Part shown: positions 19,178 through 29,084 of the stretch, in pieces
Layout of the letters: every line of letters begins with the position of its first letter
How positions within the stretch are numbered: the stretch's first letter is position 1
Source: Vibrio sp. D404a
GTDB lineage: Bacteria; Pseudomonadota; Gammaproteobacteria; Enterobacterales; Vibrionaceae
Assembly: GCF_030248535.1 (NCBI RefSeq)
Contig: NZ_JAHGAJ010000002.1
Span: 1 to 64,000, forward strand
Length of the DNA: 64,000 nt
Direction: 5' to 3'
Notes under the pieces: model-generated
What the model was told of the DNA's origin: nothing
What the model saw: only the letters and a program-made list of their open reading frames with translations
The model's database searches: none
Program-made: the position numbers and the translations under genes

Positions 19178-20017
19178 ATGATTAATATTGGTCAAATAAA
19201 CAACTTAGAAGTAGTAAAACAGGCAGATTTCGGTGTATTCCTTGACGCAAGCGACTATGGAACCGTGTTGCTACCAAAGAAATTTACTCCTGAAGGCGTT
19301 GAAATTGGTCAAAAATTAGATGTGCTACTTTACATCGATTCAGACAATCAAGTTGCAGCAACGACAGAAACACCAATCGCGCAAGTGGGCGAGTGGGGTC
19401 TAATGCAAGTTGAGGGTGTGAACAGCACAGGTGCATTCGTTAACTGGGGCATCAAAGGTAAAGACCTACTAGTACCATTTAGCGAGCAACGTGGCCGTCT
19501 ACATGAAGGCCAATCTATCCTTGTTTATGTTTACATTGATAAAGCGTCTAGTCGTATCGTTGGTACAACGAAGTTCAATAAGCTACTAGATAACACGCCA
19601 GCAAACTACAAGCGTAATCAGCAAGTAGACCTTATTATTGCTGAGCGTAGCCAACTGGGTTACAAAGCGATCGTAAACGGCGAGCACTGGGGTATGATTT
19701 TCCCGTCAGACGTTATCGGCAAGCTTTTCATCGGTAAAACGTTGAAAGGTTACATCAAGAACATTCGTGAAGAAGACGGCAAGATTGACCTTTCTTTGCA
19801 GAAAGTCGGTGTGGCGAAGATGGACGACCTAAGCGTTAAGATCCTAGACCTACTCGAGAAAAAAGGCGGCTTTTTACCGCTGAATGATAAGTCTTCACCT
19901 GATGCTATCTTCTCTGCTTTCCGTACTAGTAAAGGTACATTTAAGAAAACGATCGGTGGCCTTTACAAAGCAGGTAAAATCTCGATTGATAAAGAAGGCA
20001 TTACTTTAGTTAAATAG
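19178..20017 (+). CDS. cvfB: CvfB-like S1 RNA-binding protein
   Basis: A 279-residue cytoplasmic protein of the CvfB/YitL family. Three S1-like OB domains occupy roughly residues 1-205 (GVFLDASDYGTVLLP, GAFVNWGIKGKDLLVPF, IREEDGKIDLSLQK), and a winged-helix domain closes the protein (LLEKKGGFLPLNDKSSPDAI onward). In Staphylococcus and Streptococcus CvfB binds RNA and affects virulence gene expression; its function in Vibrio is inferred only as RNA binding. The ATG at 19178 is chosen over the in-frame TTG one codon earlier. Confidence 0.9.
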   Translation: MINIGQINNLEVVKQADFGVFLDASDYGTVLLPKKFTPEGVEIGQKLDVLLYIDSDNQVAATTETPIAQVGEWGLMQVEGVNSTGAFVNWGIKGKDLLVPFSEQRGRLHEGQSILVYVYIDKASSRIVGTTKFNKLLDNTPANYKRNQQVDLIIAERSQLGYKAIVNGEHWGMIFPSDVIGKLFIGKTLKGYIKNIREEDGKIDLSLQKVGVAKMDDLSVKILDLLEKKGGFLPLNDKSSPDAIFSAFRTSKGTFKKTIGGLYKAGKISIDKEGITLVK

Positions 20018-20056
20018 TGCTGATGTCAGTGAATTAATTAAGCCGTATCGAATCAG

Positions 20057-20086
20057 AAGGAGCATATATTTATGCTCCTTTCTTTT
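20057..20086 (+). terminator. Rho-independent terminator of cvfB
   Basis: Perfect 10-bp stem AAGGAGCATA/TATGCTCCTT with a 4-base loop and TTCTTTT, 40 bases after the stop codon. Confidence 0.9.
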
Positions 20087-20100
20087 AGACAACATAAAAT

Positions 20101-20205
20101 AAAAAAAAGCCCAAACGTTCCTGTCCGGGCTTAGGGGAAAGGGCTCCTAGGAGCCGACGCTTACAGCGCTATTTATCTGTCTGATAGCTATAGTTTAGAC
20201 GAGTT
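20101..20205 (-). ncRNA. Candidate small RNA ending in an orphan terminator
   Basis: On the minus strand a strong intrinsic terminator (AGCCC...GGGCT stem, extendable by G-U pairs to 9 bp, then eight T; 20101-20132) has no protein gene feeding it: the nearest minus-strand gene, rsmF, already has its own terminator at 20331-20379. Just before it lie an exact palindrome GGCTCCTAGGAGCC (20142-20155) and a small stem GCGCT/AGCGT (20157-20169). These stacked stems resemble a structured small RNA. The terminator loop exposes AGGA, a CsrA-type motif. No known RNA family was recognised, and the 5' end is a guess. Confidence 0.4.
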
Positions 20206-20330
20206 TGGCTAAATAGCGATTTAATTCCCTTTAAAAGCATAGATATTTATTTATAGTTTTAATATTAAAGCAACTTGATGCATTTTAATTTTGTCTATAT
20301 GAGTTATCAGATTCGGCGTACTCGGAAACC

Positions 20331-20379
20331 AAAAATCCCGTTAACACGACATATTGATTATCGTATTAACGGGCTTTTT
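20331..20379 (-). terminator. Rho-independent terminator of rsmF
   Basis: Long near-perfect stem (CCCGTTAA-x-ACGA pairing with TCGT-x-TTAACGGG) flanked by A5 and T5, so it works on both strands; it begins 20 bases after the rsmF stop codon. Confidence 0.85.
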
Positions 20380-20399
20380 ATTGGATTCAAGACGGAGTG

Positions 20400-21821
20400 T
20401 TAGAATAGATTCTTATCTCGAACGAGCTCTCTAGGCAGTCCGTTTTTGATGCGATTGCCAACCCACTTGCCGAGTCCAATAATCGCGCCTTCGAACTTAA
20501 CCAACACTTCGCCTTTACCAGACAAATCGGCTGGGCGAACGTCACGTCCCATAAACCATTCACGGGCATCTTCAATGGATAGCTCAACGACGTTGGCTTC
20601 GTTACCCGTTGCTAATGATGTCGCTACTTGGTGTTGCCAGCGATAGCCTTTCTTGTGAGTTTCGGCAATCTTGATACCCATACGAGAGAAACGCAGCTCA
20701 CCAATCATTGGCTCGAGCGCAGCCGGGAATAGCCATACATCTTTATCACGCAGCCATACTTGAGAATCTTGTGGTAGAGCGACGTTCAGTGCAGCTTCTA
20801 ACTGAGAACCCACTTCTTGTTGTACTTTGTTAGAGGCTTTTTCAAACGGGAACTTACCCATTCGCTTTTTCACTTTAGGTGGCTCGACGGGTGCCACTTT
20901 ACGGATGCGAGCAACAAAGAAGCCTTCAGAGTCGTACACTTGCGGGAAAATGTGCAGAAAGCCTTCTTCAGTGAGTGTCGCTTTTGCGTTTTCGAACAGA
21001 CCTTCAAGAGATTCAAACTCAACGGCATCACCAAAGGTATCTTTTAGGTGTTGGCAAACTTGTTGGTTTTCTTCGGTACTAAGGGTACAAGTTGAATACA
21101 CCAATACACCATCAGTCTTCAAAGCGTGAAAAGCGCTCTCGATTAGATCTTTTTGCGTATTCGCAATATCAACCACTGAGTCATAGGTCCAGTTTTTCAT
21201 CGCGTCAGCGTCTTTACGAACGGTACCTTCGCCAGAACATGGAGCATCGAGCAGAACAGCGTCAAATGTCTCAGGAAGCCAACCACCGAATACTCGTCCA
21301 TCAAAGTTGCTGAGGGCAGCATTACGCACACCACAACGTTCGATATTCGCGTGAAGTACTTTAACGCGGCTTGCGGCGTATTCGTTGGCGACCAATACAC
21401 CTTCATTATTCATTAAGGCGGCGATTTGGGTAGTTTTAGAGCCAGGGGCTGCTGCGGTGTCCAATACCGCTGAATACTCTTCATTACCGTAAAATAGGGC
21501 GGAAGGTGGCATCATAGAGCTGGCTTCTTGAATATAGAATAGCCCAGACATGTGCTCAGATGTATTACCAAGAGGCACAACGCTTTCATCAGCCGTGATC
21601 CAAAAACCAGTTTCACACCAAGGCACGGCTTCCAACTCCCAGCCTTTATCTGCGGCGCGTAGCAAGAAATCTTCAACACTGATTTTCAGAGTGTTAACAC
21701 GAATGCTTTTTCGCAGTGGTTTTTGACAGGATTCGATGAATGAAGCCATGTCCAAATGACTAGGCATAAAGGTTTCAATATGGGTAAGAAACTCTTCAGG
21801 AATATAGACGTTAGCGTGCAA
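20400..21821 (-). CDS. rsmF: 16S rRNA m5C1407 methyltransferase RsmF
   Basis: A 473-residue Nol1/Nop2/Sun-family enzyme. SAM-binding AAAPGSKTTQ, the DAPCSGEGTVRKD loop and catalytic TCTLSTEEN (YSTCTLS) are all present, followed by the C-terminal PUA-like and RsmF-specific domains. It methylates C1407 in the decoding region of 16S rRNA. The reading frame opens with TTG (21821-21819), preceded by a weak GAG-type ribosome site; no ATG is available until residue 19. In E. coli the order is yebS-yebT-rsmF, matched here by letA-letB-rsmF, but a terminator-like hairpin separates it from letB. Confidence 0.94.
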   Translation of the reverse strand: MHANVYIPEEFLTHIETFMPSHLDMASFIESCQKPLRKSIRVNTLKISVEDFLLRAADKGWELEAVPWCETGFWITADESVVPLGNTSEHMSGLFYIQEASSMMPPSALFYGNEEYSAVLDTAAAPGSKTTQIAALMNNEGVLVANEYAASRVKVLHANIERCGVRNAALSNFDGRVFGGWLPETFDAVLLDAPCSGEGTVRKDADAMKNWTYDSVVDIANTQKDLIESAFHALKTDGVLVYSTCTLSTEENQQVCQHLKDTFGDAVEFESLEGLFENAKATLTEEGFLHIFPQVYDSEGFFVARIRKVAPVEPPKVKKRMGKFPFEKASNKVQQEVGSQLEAALNVALPQDSQVWLRDKDVWLFPAALEPMIGELRFSRMGIKIAETHKKGYRWQHQVATSLATGNEANVVELSIEDAREWFMGRDVRPADLSGKGEVLVKFEGAIIGLGKWVGNRIKNGLPRELVRDKNLF

Positions 21822-21904
21822 AGGGAAATCTCAGCTGTGACTTGAATGCGACAAGTTTAAAGCAAAATGGTTGAGGGCTAAACCACAATTGGCTTAGATA
21901 ATAA

Positions 21905-21928
21905 AAATGCAGCCTATTGGCTGCATTT
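21905..21928 (-). terminator. Terminator or attenuator between letB and rsmF
   Basis: Perfect 10-bp stem AAATGCAGCC/GGCTGCATTT with a 4-base loop and TTATTAT after it on the minus strand, 39 bases beyond the letB stop. Confidence 0.75.
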
Positions 21929-21966
21929 GCGTTTAATTATTGTTCTATCAGGTGCCTACTGGAGAA

Positions 21967-24624
21967 TTAAGGCTTTGGAATCGCAGTACGCCATGTTTTC
22001 CAGTCATCTTCCGCTTGTGGGTACAGATAGAAAGACTGGTCTGCCGCTGCGACAGGTTGCAAGGTGTCTGTTGGTGGTGTGGCAAAAGTAATCCCACCAC
22101 GCAGCAGGCTCTCTACGGTACCAGCTTTTATGTTTGCACCAGACAGACCGATAGAGACATCTACGCCAGAGACATTCCAGAATACACTGTTCGCGCGAAC
22201 AAGATACGCGTAGTCCGAATCGATACGTATAGTCGAAATAATACGATCGGCAAACTCACCGAGGCGCACATCGATAACCGATCCTATTTCTAACTCACGA
22301 AACAGAATAGGGGTACCCACCGTGACTGAACCACGTGATTCACTTTGTAGAACAAAGATTTTTCCTTGAGAGATAACAGGCGCATCGGTCAACACAAACT
22401 TATTTGTATGTTTGCCAGAGCCGGGCTCGACATTAATGTGTTTTGACAGCAGCGCTGATACATTCTTAATTCCGTTAAGACCAATCTCAGGGCTCGCTAG
22501 CCAAAAATGACTGTTCTCTACGGCAACTTTTTCAACATACTCAGGAAGAATTCGAGCGGTAATCTCAATGCCTTTTCGTTTGAAGTTCGGCACGACCAAA
22601 GTTACTTCACCAACGGTAACGCCTTGGTATTTGATTGGTGTCCCTTTCGCCACTTCGATATCACCACTCGATGTTAACTCTATCGCTCGACCAAATTTAC
22701 GTGCAGTTTTCGCGTTTTCATAGAGCTTCCATGATGAGCCAATTTTATTGTCGATACCCGGCAGCGAATCAAATGCGATACCACCTTGAATTAAGGTCTT
22801 CATTGGTGCCGCTGTGATGTTGACTCCAGCTAACGACGCGTCAACTTCCACACCTGAACGATTCCAGAATACCGTTTGCTCTGTGATTAGGTGTGTGTAG
22901 CGGTTTTCGATCTTGGCTTGAATCTTTACGCCACCATCAGATAGCTGAAATTGAGAGATTGTGCCGACTTCAAGATTTCGGTACAGCACTGGGCTGCCTT
23001 TAGAAATTGGGGGTAACTCGCTCGCAAACAGAGTAATGGTTTTTGAACCGGTGTGATTCAGTTTCGCTAGCTCTGCGAGAGACTTACTTTGGAACAACTG
23101 ATAGGTAGGCTGAACTTTGGCTTGTCCTTCACTGACAAAGCTAATAGAGCCAGTTAACAGCTGTTTTGCTGGTGGTACAGTCACACTCAAACCCGATTCG
23201 GTTAGCTCTGCTGTTGCGCTGCCTGTCACGAAGAATCGGTTGTTCGCCTTGATTAGGTGAGCGTATTGGTTGTCAATTAAGGCATCCATATACACTTCGT
23301 GCTTATCGCTACCTGTACCAACACCATCTACCAGCCCAACTTCAATAATAGAGCCAACGGCAATGCCTTTGTAAAGAAGGTTCGTACCCACATCTAAACC
23401 AAACGAATTGTTGGACGTCAGGCGAATCGCTACCGACTTCTCTTGCTGTTGGTTGTATTCGTGTTTGCGGATGGCAGTGAACTGACGTGCTTTGTCACCC
23501 TCTCCAGGGACTAGCGTTAGGAAGTTACCAGTGACTAGATTTCCGATGTTCTCTACACCCGTTAGAGAGAGCTTTGCTTCTTCAAGAATGAACTTACTGC
23601 CAGAGTTTAGGAAATCACTGAATGCCGGTTGAATTGCTGCGGATGCAACGACGTTCTCGCGACCTTTACTTAGAGACAGATCGGTAATTTGGCCAATCTC
23701 GATACCGCGATACATGATCGGCGCACCCGTTGCGCTGATATTGTTGTCGTCTGGCACGGCTATTTTGACCGAAATACCGCGACCTGCTGTTTTGAGATCA
23801 GGGTAGAGCTTGAACTTGCTGTTCATCTCAACCGGTTGACCCTCTCCTGGTGAATCTACAGCAATTGAGCCTCCTAGCAGGGCACTGAGGCTTTCTAAAC
23901 GCACGTCGACACCAGAGAAACCAATGCTTGCGCCCAGTCCACTTACATTCCAAAAACGGCTTTGGTCTGTAATGATGTGACTGTACTCACCTTTGATTGC
24001 AGCTTGAATCGTCACAGATTTACCGCTCTCGTTGAGCTGGTAGTTGTACACTTCACCAATCGGGATCTTACGGTAGACGATTTGAGAGCCAACAGACACA
24101 CCACCAAGGTCTTTCGCGGTTAGCATGATGTTTAAGCCTTCAGAAGCGAGTAGGTCAGAAGGGGAAGACTCTAGAGCTTTGAAAACTGTTTCTGGCTCTT
24201 GCTCTGTTTCACTTGGGTGAATCGCAATGTAGTTACCAGAAACTAATGCGTCCAATCCTGAGATGCCAGACAAACTAGCAGTCGGCTTAACTAGCCAGAA
24301 TCGAGTGCCTTTATTGAGGAGTTTTTTCGCTTCAGGATAGATGTCTGCATCGACATAGATACTTTCTAGATCTTCTGAAAGCGTAATGTCGCGCACCATA
24401 CCCACTTCAAGGCCTTGATAGCGGATGGTCGTTCTACCTGCGACTAAGCCTGCGGCATCGGAGAAGTAGATCTGGACTCGCTGACCAGCATCGTGGATAG
24501 ATTTCATCACCAACCAACCGGCGAGAGCGACGGTCAGGATTGGAAGAATCCACAAAGGCGAGATACCTTTGTTTTTTCTTATCTCAGGTGAGTACGACGT
24601 TTGTGATTGGTTATTGTTGTTCAT
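21967..24624 (-). CDS. letB: Intermembrane lipid transport protein LetB (seven MCE domains)
   Basis: An 885-residue protein, close to E. coli LetB (YebT). One N-terminal membrane anchor (ISPLWILPILTVALAGWLV) is followed by seven MCE domains. Each carries the same turn, such as VGMVRDITLS, GEVYNYQLN, GQITDLSLS, GSIIEVGLV, GTISQFQLS, GEVTLVVPN and GSVIDVRLG. In E. coli stacked MCE rings form a hydrophobic tunnel across the periplasm for phospholipids between the inner and outer membranes. It overlaps the letA gene by 14 bases and is surely cotranscribed with it. Confidence 0.95.
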   Translation of the reverse strand: MNNNNQSQTSYSPEIRKNKGISPLWILPILTVALAGWLVMKSIHDAGQRVQIYFSDAAGLVAGRTTIRYQGLEVGMVRDITLSEDLESIYVDADIYPEAKKLLNKGTRFWLVKPTASLSGISGLDALVSGNYIAIHPSETEQEPETVFKALESSPSDLLASEGLNIMLTAKDLGGVSVGSQIVYRKIPIGEVYNYQLNESGKSVTIQAAIKGEYSHIITDQSRFWNVSGLGASIGFSGVDVRLESLSALLGGSIAVDSPGEGQPVEMNSKFKLYPDLKTAGRGISVKIAVPDDNNISATGAPIMYRGIEIGQITDLSLSKGRENVVASAAIQPAFSDFLNSGSKFILEEAKLSLTGVENIGNLVTGNFLTLVPGEGDKARQFTAIRKHEYNQQQEKSVAIRLTSNNSFGLDVGTNLLYKGIAVGSIIEVGLVDGVGTGSDKHEVYMDALIDNQYAHLIKANNRFFVTGSATAELTESGLSVTVPPAKQLLTGSISFVSEGQAKVQPTYQLFQSKSLAELAKLNHTGSKTITLFASELPPISKGSPVLYRNLEVGTISQFQLSDGGVKIQAKIENRYTHLITEQTVFWNRSGVEVDASLAGVNITAAPMKTLIQGGIAFDSLPGIDNKIGSSWKLYENAKTARKFGRAIELTSSGDIEVAKGTPIKYQGVTVGEVTLVVPNFKRKGIEITARILPEYVEKVAVENSHFWLASPEIGLNGIKNVSALLSKHINVEPGSGKHTNKFVLTDAPVISQGKIFVLQSESRGSVTVGTPILFRELEIGSVIDVRLGEFADRIISTIRIDSDYAYLVRANSVFWNVSGVDVSIGLSGANIKAGTVESLLRGGITFATPPTDTLQPVAAADQSFYLYPQAEDDWKTWRTAIPKP

Positions 24625-25891
24625 TCACTGACCCATCATTAGAGGTGTGGTTATCCCAAATAAGCCTTGGATCTAAGCTTTCAGCAGCAAGCATGGTAAG
24701 TACCACGACAATGCCAAAAGCCACTGCACCATATCCTGGTGTAAAGTTGAGTATCTGCCCGCGGTCAACCAGTGTCATCATGATTGAGATAACAAACAGG
24801 TCCATGACCGACCATTTTCCTATCCATTTAACAACGAAATAGATGGTCATGCGTTGGCGGCGATAGAGTGTTCTTTTTACTTGAATACAAATAAGGATGT
24901 AAGCAATCCCAAGAATCTTAGCGACAGGTACGATGATACTGGCAATAAAAATGATCGCTGCAATGCCGTACATCTCGCTGTTGATCAGAGAAGCCACCCC
25001 AGAAAAGATGGTGTCCTCTAAACGCTGCCCGTTGGTGATCAATATAGAGATTGGAATCACGTTAGCTGGGATGATAGCAACCGATGCCGCAAACAGTAAT
25101 GACCACGTCTTTTGAATCGAATAAGGCTTGCGGTGATAAAGCTCATGGTGACAGCGCACGCAGCTTTCACCTTCAGGTTGAGAAAGGTGACAGTTATGGC
25201 AATGCACACTTTTCTGTTCGGCAAATTCAAACTCGGATTCCGCTTTCCATGCTTCCCAGTAGCGACGAACACTGATTCGGCTCACCAAAAGTACACTGAA
25301 AAGCTGCAACAGGAGCAAACCAATGAGACCGGGGCCTACAAAGATATCGGAGTAATCTTGGAGCTTGAAACAGGAGATGGCGACACTGACTAGAAATACA
25401 TCCAGCATCATCCAATGTTTTAGGGTTTGGATAATCACGAGTGAATAGCGGAATGGCGCAAACCACTTCATATCTAATGAGAGGTGCGCGAGCAGAACTG
25501 AGCTACACACCAAAAATGGAGCAATGGAGCTACAGAATAAAATGAGAAGCCCCAACAAAGGGAAACCTTCGGCCATTAATGTAAATACACCAGAAGGCAG
25601 CGTCGCCGGTATCATTACGCCAATAAGACGGATACTGATGTAGTCAAAAAAGTGCGAAGGGATGAACAATAGCAGGCAAGTAACCGCGATGGCTAAATTG
25701 CCCGACAGGCTAGGAGAGCCGCCACGATAGAGTTGTGTGCCACAACGAGGGCAATAGGCGGTTTTGCCATTAGGAACATCGGTCTTATCGACGGGCAGTT
25801 CGCAACCCTGACATAGACGTACGTTTTGCGCCTGACTTTGATGCTCAGAAAGAGAATTAGGTTGCCCTGATGCGTTAGAAGTGGAGGCCAT
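24611..25891 (-). CDS. letA: LetA/PqiA-family inner-membrane protein
   Basis: A 426-residue inner-membrane protein, partner of LetB. It contains two PqiA modules, each starting with a zinc-ribbon: CQGCE...CPRC near residues 28-52 and CHNCH...CVRCH in the middle. About eight membrane segments follow in two sets of four. E. coli LetA (YebS) loads lipid into the LetB tunnel. The 3' end overlaps letB by 14 bases. Confidence 0.94.
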   Translation of the reverse strand: MASTSNASGQPNSLSEHQSQAQNVRLCQGCELPVDKTDVPNGKTAYCPRCGTQLYRGGSPSLSGNLAIAVTCLLLFIPSHFFDYISIRLIGVMIPATLPSGVFTLMAEGFPLLGLLILFCSSIAPFLVCSSVLLAHLSLDMKWFAPFRYSLVIIQTLKHWMMLDVFLVSVAISCFKLQDYSDIFVGPGLIGLLLLQLFSVLLVSRISVRRYWEAWKAESEFEFAEQKSVHCHNCHLSQPEGESCVRCHHELYHRKPYSIQKTWSLLFAASVAIIPANVIPISILITNGQRLEDTIFSGVASLINSEMYGIAAIIFIASIIVPVAKILGIAYILICIQVKRTLYRRQRMTIYFVVKWIGKWSVMDLFVISIMMTLVDRGQILNFTPGYGAVAFGIVVVLTMLAAESLDPRLIWDNHTSNDGSVNEQQ

Positions 25892-25948
25892 GCGACCTCC
25901 AAGTAATGAATTGTAGATGGGTAAACGAAGAAGCGTTGGAATTAATCA

Positions 25949-25967
25949 GGCGAGCGGTGTGCTCGCC
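25949..25967 (-). terminator. Possible terminator of the ABC exporter gene
   Basis: Perfect 7-bp GC-rich stem GGCGAGC/GCTCGCC with a 5-base loop, 20 bases after the exporter stop codon; the following TGATTAATTC is only moderately T-rich. Confidence 0.5.
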
Positions 25968-25986
25968 ATTAAAACACGGGTAAACA

Positions 25987-27783
25987 TCAGGCGTGAGATT
26001 GCACACTGCCGTAGAGTGTTTGATACAGTCCTTGTTGTTCAACCAATTCACCATGTGTTCCTGTTTGTGTTACTTGCCCATCTTCTAATACATAGATCAG
26101 GTCAGCTTGTTTCACCGCAGAAAGCCTGTGCGCAACAATCAATGTTGTGCGGTCTTTCAAAAATTCACTCAGCGCTTTATGCAGTGCGGCTTCAGTTGCA
26201 GTATCTAGGGCAGACGTCGCTTCGTCGAGAATAACAAACTTAGGGTTACTCAACACCATTCGAGCGATAGCTAAACGCTGTCTTTGACCGCCGGACAGAC
26301 GGACACCATTTTTACCTATCTGCGTGTCTAGGCCATCACTCAACTGTGAAATGACGTCTTGCATTTGAGCAATATCTAGGGCACGCCACAACGACATCTC
26401 ATCATAATCAGCGCCAAGGGTCAGATTATGCCTCAATGTATCGTTGAAGAGTATAGGTTGTTGTAAAACAACGGCAATTTGATTGCGTATTACATCAAAG
26501 CTGATGTCGTCTGTTGTCTCGCCGTTATATTTAATGTGACCCGAATCGGCACGATAAACCCCAATCAATAGTTGGATTAACGTCGATTTACCGCCACCAC
26601 TTGCACCCACCAGCGCCACTTTCTTACCCGCGGGAATTGAGAGTGAAAGTTGGTTTAAAACAGTGTTTTCTAAAGTGTAAGAGAATGTAACATTTTCAAT
26701 ATCAACTGACACTTCTTTATTTTCACTGAACGGATTGACCTTGCTGACTGGGCGGTGCTCTTCTTCAAGCAACAATAGGTCGTTGATTCGTTTCAGTGCC
26801 GCTTTCGCGCTGTACCATGAAAATTGGATGCCTAGAAGTTCTTGAACTGGGCCGAGCATAAACCAAAGATAACCAAATACTGCAAAGATCTGGCCGATAG
26901 TGAGGTCACTAAATAGCACCATCAACATGGCTACCGCTCTAAACAGTTCAAAACCAAGTAAGAATAGAAGGAAAGAAAGACGACCCGCAGCTTCAGATTG
27001 CCAAGCGTATTTGTCAGCGTCGATGCGGACTTGGTTAGCTTGCTGCTTTAGTTCGTCTAGGAAAATACGCTCTTTATTTGCAGCTCGAAGCTGATAGATA
27101 CCGTCAAGTGTCTCCACCAAACGGTTTTGGAAACGTTCAAAAGATTGGTTTTCGTGTTTCTTGAGGTGCTTAACCTTGCTGCCTAACTTTCGAGAGAAGT
27201 AGATAACGACAGGGTTGACCAACAGAATGAATAAGCCCAATCGCCACTCTAGCCATAACAGAACGATAGAAGTGCCGAGTACTGTAAGAAAGCTGATAAT
27301 AAACTTGGAAAGCGTTGAACCAATAAATTTATCGATGGTCTCTATGTCAGTGATTAAGTGAGCATTGATACCGCCGCTCCCTTTGGTCTCGTACTGTCTG
27401 ATACTGATACGACCAAGCTTATCGATCATCTTGCTGCGCATCTGATAAGTGATCGTCTTGGACACCAAAGTAAATTGACGCCCTTGCAGGATGTTAAGCC
27501 CTTGACTGAGCGTGCGCATCAAAATAACCAGCAGCAGTGTAAGAGCGATGTAACCTGTTGGTGTTTGCATAGAGACTGGCAGCAGGTGATTCATCATCTC
27601 AAGACCAGACGCAGGCTTATCCAGCAGCACCTCGTCGACCATAAGTGGCATTAATAGAGGGATAGGGACGCTGATCAGGGTAGCCAGAATGGCGATGATG
27701 TTGGCAAACACCAGTTTGGACTTGTGTTTTTTTACTTGAGTTACCAGCCAAGAGCGGCTAATCGTGTCATCTGAATTGGTCAT
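25987..27783 (-). CDS. MsbA-like ABC exporter (fused membrane and ATPase domains)
   Basis: A 598-residue half-transporter that would dimerise in the inner membrane. Residues 1-320 hold six membrane helices of the ABC exporter type I fold; the C-terminal ATPase has Walker A GASGGGKST, a Q-loop in AVVLQQPILF, signature RLSGGQRQRLAIAR and Walker B FVILDEATSALD. The family includes lipid A flippases, drug exporters and peptide exporters, and the substrate cannot be told. The N-terminus has no C39 peptidase. It lies just upstream of letAB on the same strand, with a possible terminator between. Confidence 0.88.
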   Translation of the reverse strand: MTNSDDTISRSWLVTQVKKHKSKLVFANIIAILATLISVPIPLLMPLMVDEVLLDKPASGLEMMNHLLPVSMQTPTGYIALTLLLVILMRTLSQGLNILQGRQFTLVSKTITYQMRSKMIDKLGRISIRQYETKGSGGINAHLITDIETIDKFIGSTLSKFIISFLTVLGTSIVLLWLEWRLGLFILLVNPVVIYFSRKLGSKVKHLKKHENQSFERFQNRLVETLDGIYQLRAANKERIFLDELKQQANQVRIDADKYAWQSEAAGRLSFLLFLLGFELFRAVAMLMVLFSDLTIGQIFAVFGYLWFMLGPVQELLGIQFSWYSAKAALKRINDLLLLEEEHRPVSKVNPFSENKEVSVDIENVTFSYTLENTVLNQLSLSIPAGKKVALVGASGGGKSTLIQLLIGVYRADSGHIKYNGETTDDISFDVIRNQIAVVLQQPILFNDTLRHNLTLGADYDEMSLWRALDIAQMQDVISQLSDGLDTQIGKNGVRLSGGQRQRLAIARMVLSNPKFVILDEATSALDTATEAALHKALSEFLKDRTTLIVAHRLSAVKQADLIYVLEDGQVTQTGTHGELVEQQGLYQTLYGSVQSHA

Positions 27784-27872
27784 TGTAATGAGAATAAGTC
27801 CTATTTAGGTGGGTGGTCGCATTCTACTGTGTTCTCTTAATAATGGAAGTCTCAATTTATTTGGAAGTTAAT

Positions 27873-28346
27873 ATGAAAATAGAACATTACCATCGCTTAA
27901 CCAAACAAGCTGTTGCATTAATCGAATCAGAAACCGATATGATCGCAAATTTGTCAAATATCAGTGCATTACTGTCGATGGAACTTGACGATCTTAACTG
28001 GGCAGGCTTTTACTTAATGAAGGGCGATGAATTGGTTCTTGGTCCTTTTCAAGGTAAACCTGCTTGTGTACGTATTCCTGTTGGCCGTGGTGTGTGTGGA
28101 ACGGCTGTGGCAACAAACTCAGTACAACGTATATACGACGTACATGAGTTCGAAGGTCACATTGCTTGTGATGCAGCAAGCAACTCAGAGATCGTTATTC
28201 CGTTTTCAATTAACGGAGAAATCGCAGGTGTGCTTGATATCGATAGTCCAAATGTTGGTCGATTTAGCGAAATTGATGAGGAAGGATTGGTATTTTTCAT
28301 GGCAGAAGTGGAAAAGCTGCTTAATTCGCACGCGAACAAGGCATAA
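27873..28346 (+). CDS. msrC: Free methionine-(R)-sulfoxide reductase (GAF domain)
   Basis: A 157-residue single GAF-domain enzyme (YebR/fRMsr). It reduces free, not protein-bound, methionine-(R)-sulfoxide. The three reaction cysteines are present at C65, C75 and C99, with the same 10- and 24-residue spacing as C84, C94 and C118 of the E. coli enzyme. The ATG at 27873 (MKIEHYH) is chosen; the 20 residues upstream are hydrophobic leader without family similarity. It is divergent from the ABC exporter and followed by proQ on the same strand. Confidence 0.93.
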   Translation: MKIEHYHRLTKQAVALIESETDMIANLSNISALLSMELDDLNWAGFYLMKGDELVLGPFQGKPACVRIPVGRGVCGTAVATNSVQRIYDVHEFEGHIACDAASNSEIVIPFSINGEIAGVLDIDSPNVGRFSEIDEEGLVFFMAEVEKLLNSHANKA

Positions 28347-28443
28347 ATTATTCTCTTACTGTGGTTTTTCCCAAGCATCTCTCTATAATACGTAAAAATA
28401 TTTTCTTAATGCTCGCGGAAAACCGCAAAAACCAGGAACCCTC

Positions 28444-29067
28444 ATGGAAAACACTGAAAAGTTAAAAAACAGCAAAGAAGTTATCGCATATATTGCTGAA
28501 TGTTTCCCTAAATGCTTTACTTTAGAAGGTGAAGCAAAACCACTTAAAATTGGTATTTTTCAAGATCTTGCTGAACGTCTAAATGAAGACGAGAAAGTAA
28601 GCAAGACTCAGCTACGTGCAGCGTTAAGACAGTACACTTCATCATGGCGTTACCTGCACGGCGTAAAAGCTGGTGCAGAGCGTGTTGACCTAGATGGCAA
28701 TGCATGTGGTGTTCTAGAAGAAGAGCACGTAGAGCACGCTAAAGCGACTCTTGCAGAAAGCAAAGCGAAAGTTCAAGCTCGTCGTAAAGAGCAAGCGCAA
28801 AAAGCTCGCGAAGAGAACAAAGCGAAACCAAAGGCGAAGAAAGCTCAACAGCCTCGTCGTCAAGCACCAAAAGCTCCAAAAGTAGAAAAGCCTGTTGAAA
28901 CACGCGCTCTAAATGCTGACGAATTCGTTACTGGCAAAGAAGTGAATGTGAACATGGGTAAAGGAAACATGGCTGCGACCATTGTTGAAATCAATAAGGA
29001 AGATGTACGTGTTCAGTTAGCAAACGGCCTACAAATGGTTGTTAAAGCGGAGCACTTGCGCGCTTAA
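28444..29067 (+). CDS. proQ: RNA chaperone ProQ
   Basis: A 207-residue global RNA-binding protein. The N-terminal FinO-like domain (about 1-120; [28 protein letters not shown]) binds 3' ends and small RNAs. A linker rich in Lys, Ala and Gln follows, then a C-terminal Tudor-like domain ([17 protein letters not shown]). prc follows after 17 bases, the same proQ-prc pair as in E. coli. Confidence 0.96.
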   Translation: MENTEKLKNSKEVIAYIAECFPKCFTLEGEAKPLKIGIFQDLAERLNEDEKVSKTQLRAALRQYTSSWRYLHGVKAGAERVDLDGNACGVLEEEHVEHAKATLAESKAKVQARRKEQAQKAREENKAKPKAKKAQQPRRQAPKAPKVEKPVETRALNADEFVTGKEVNVNMGKGNMAATIVEINKEDVRVQLANGLQMVVKAEHLRA

Positions 29068-29084
29068 AGGAGATACTCCTACGC

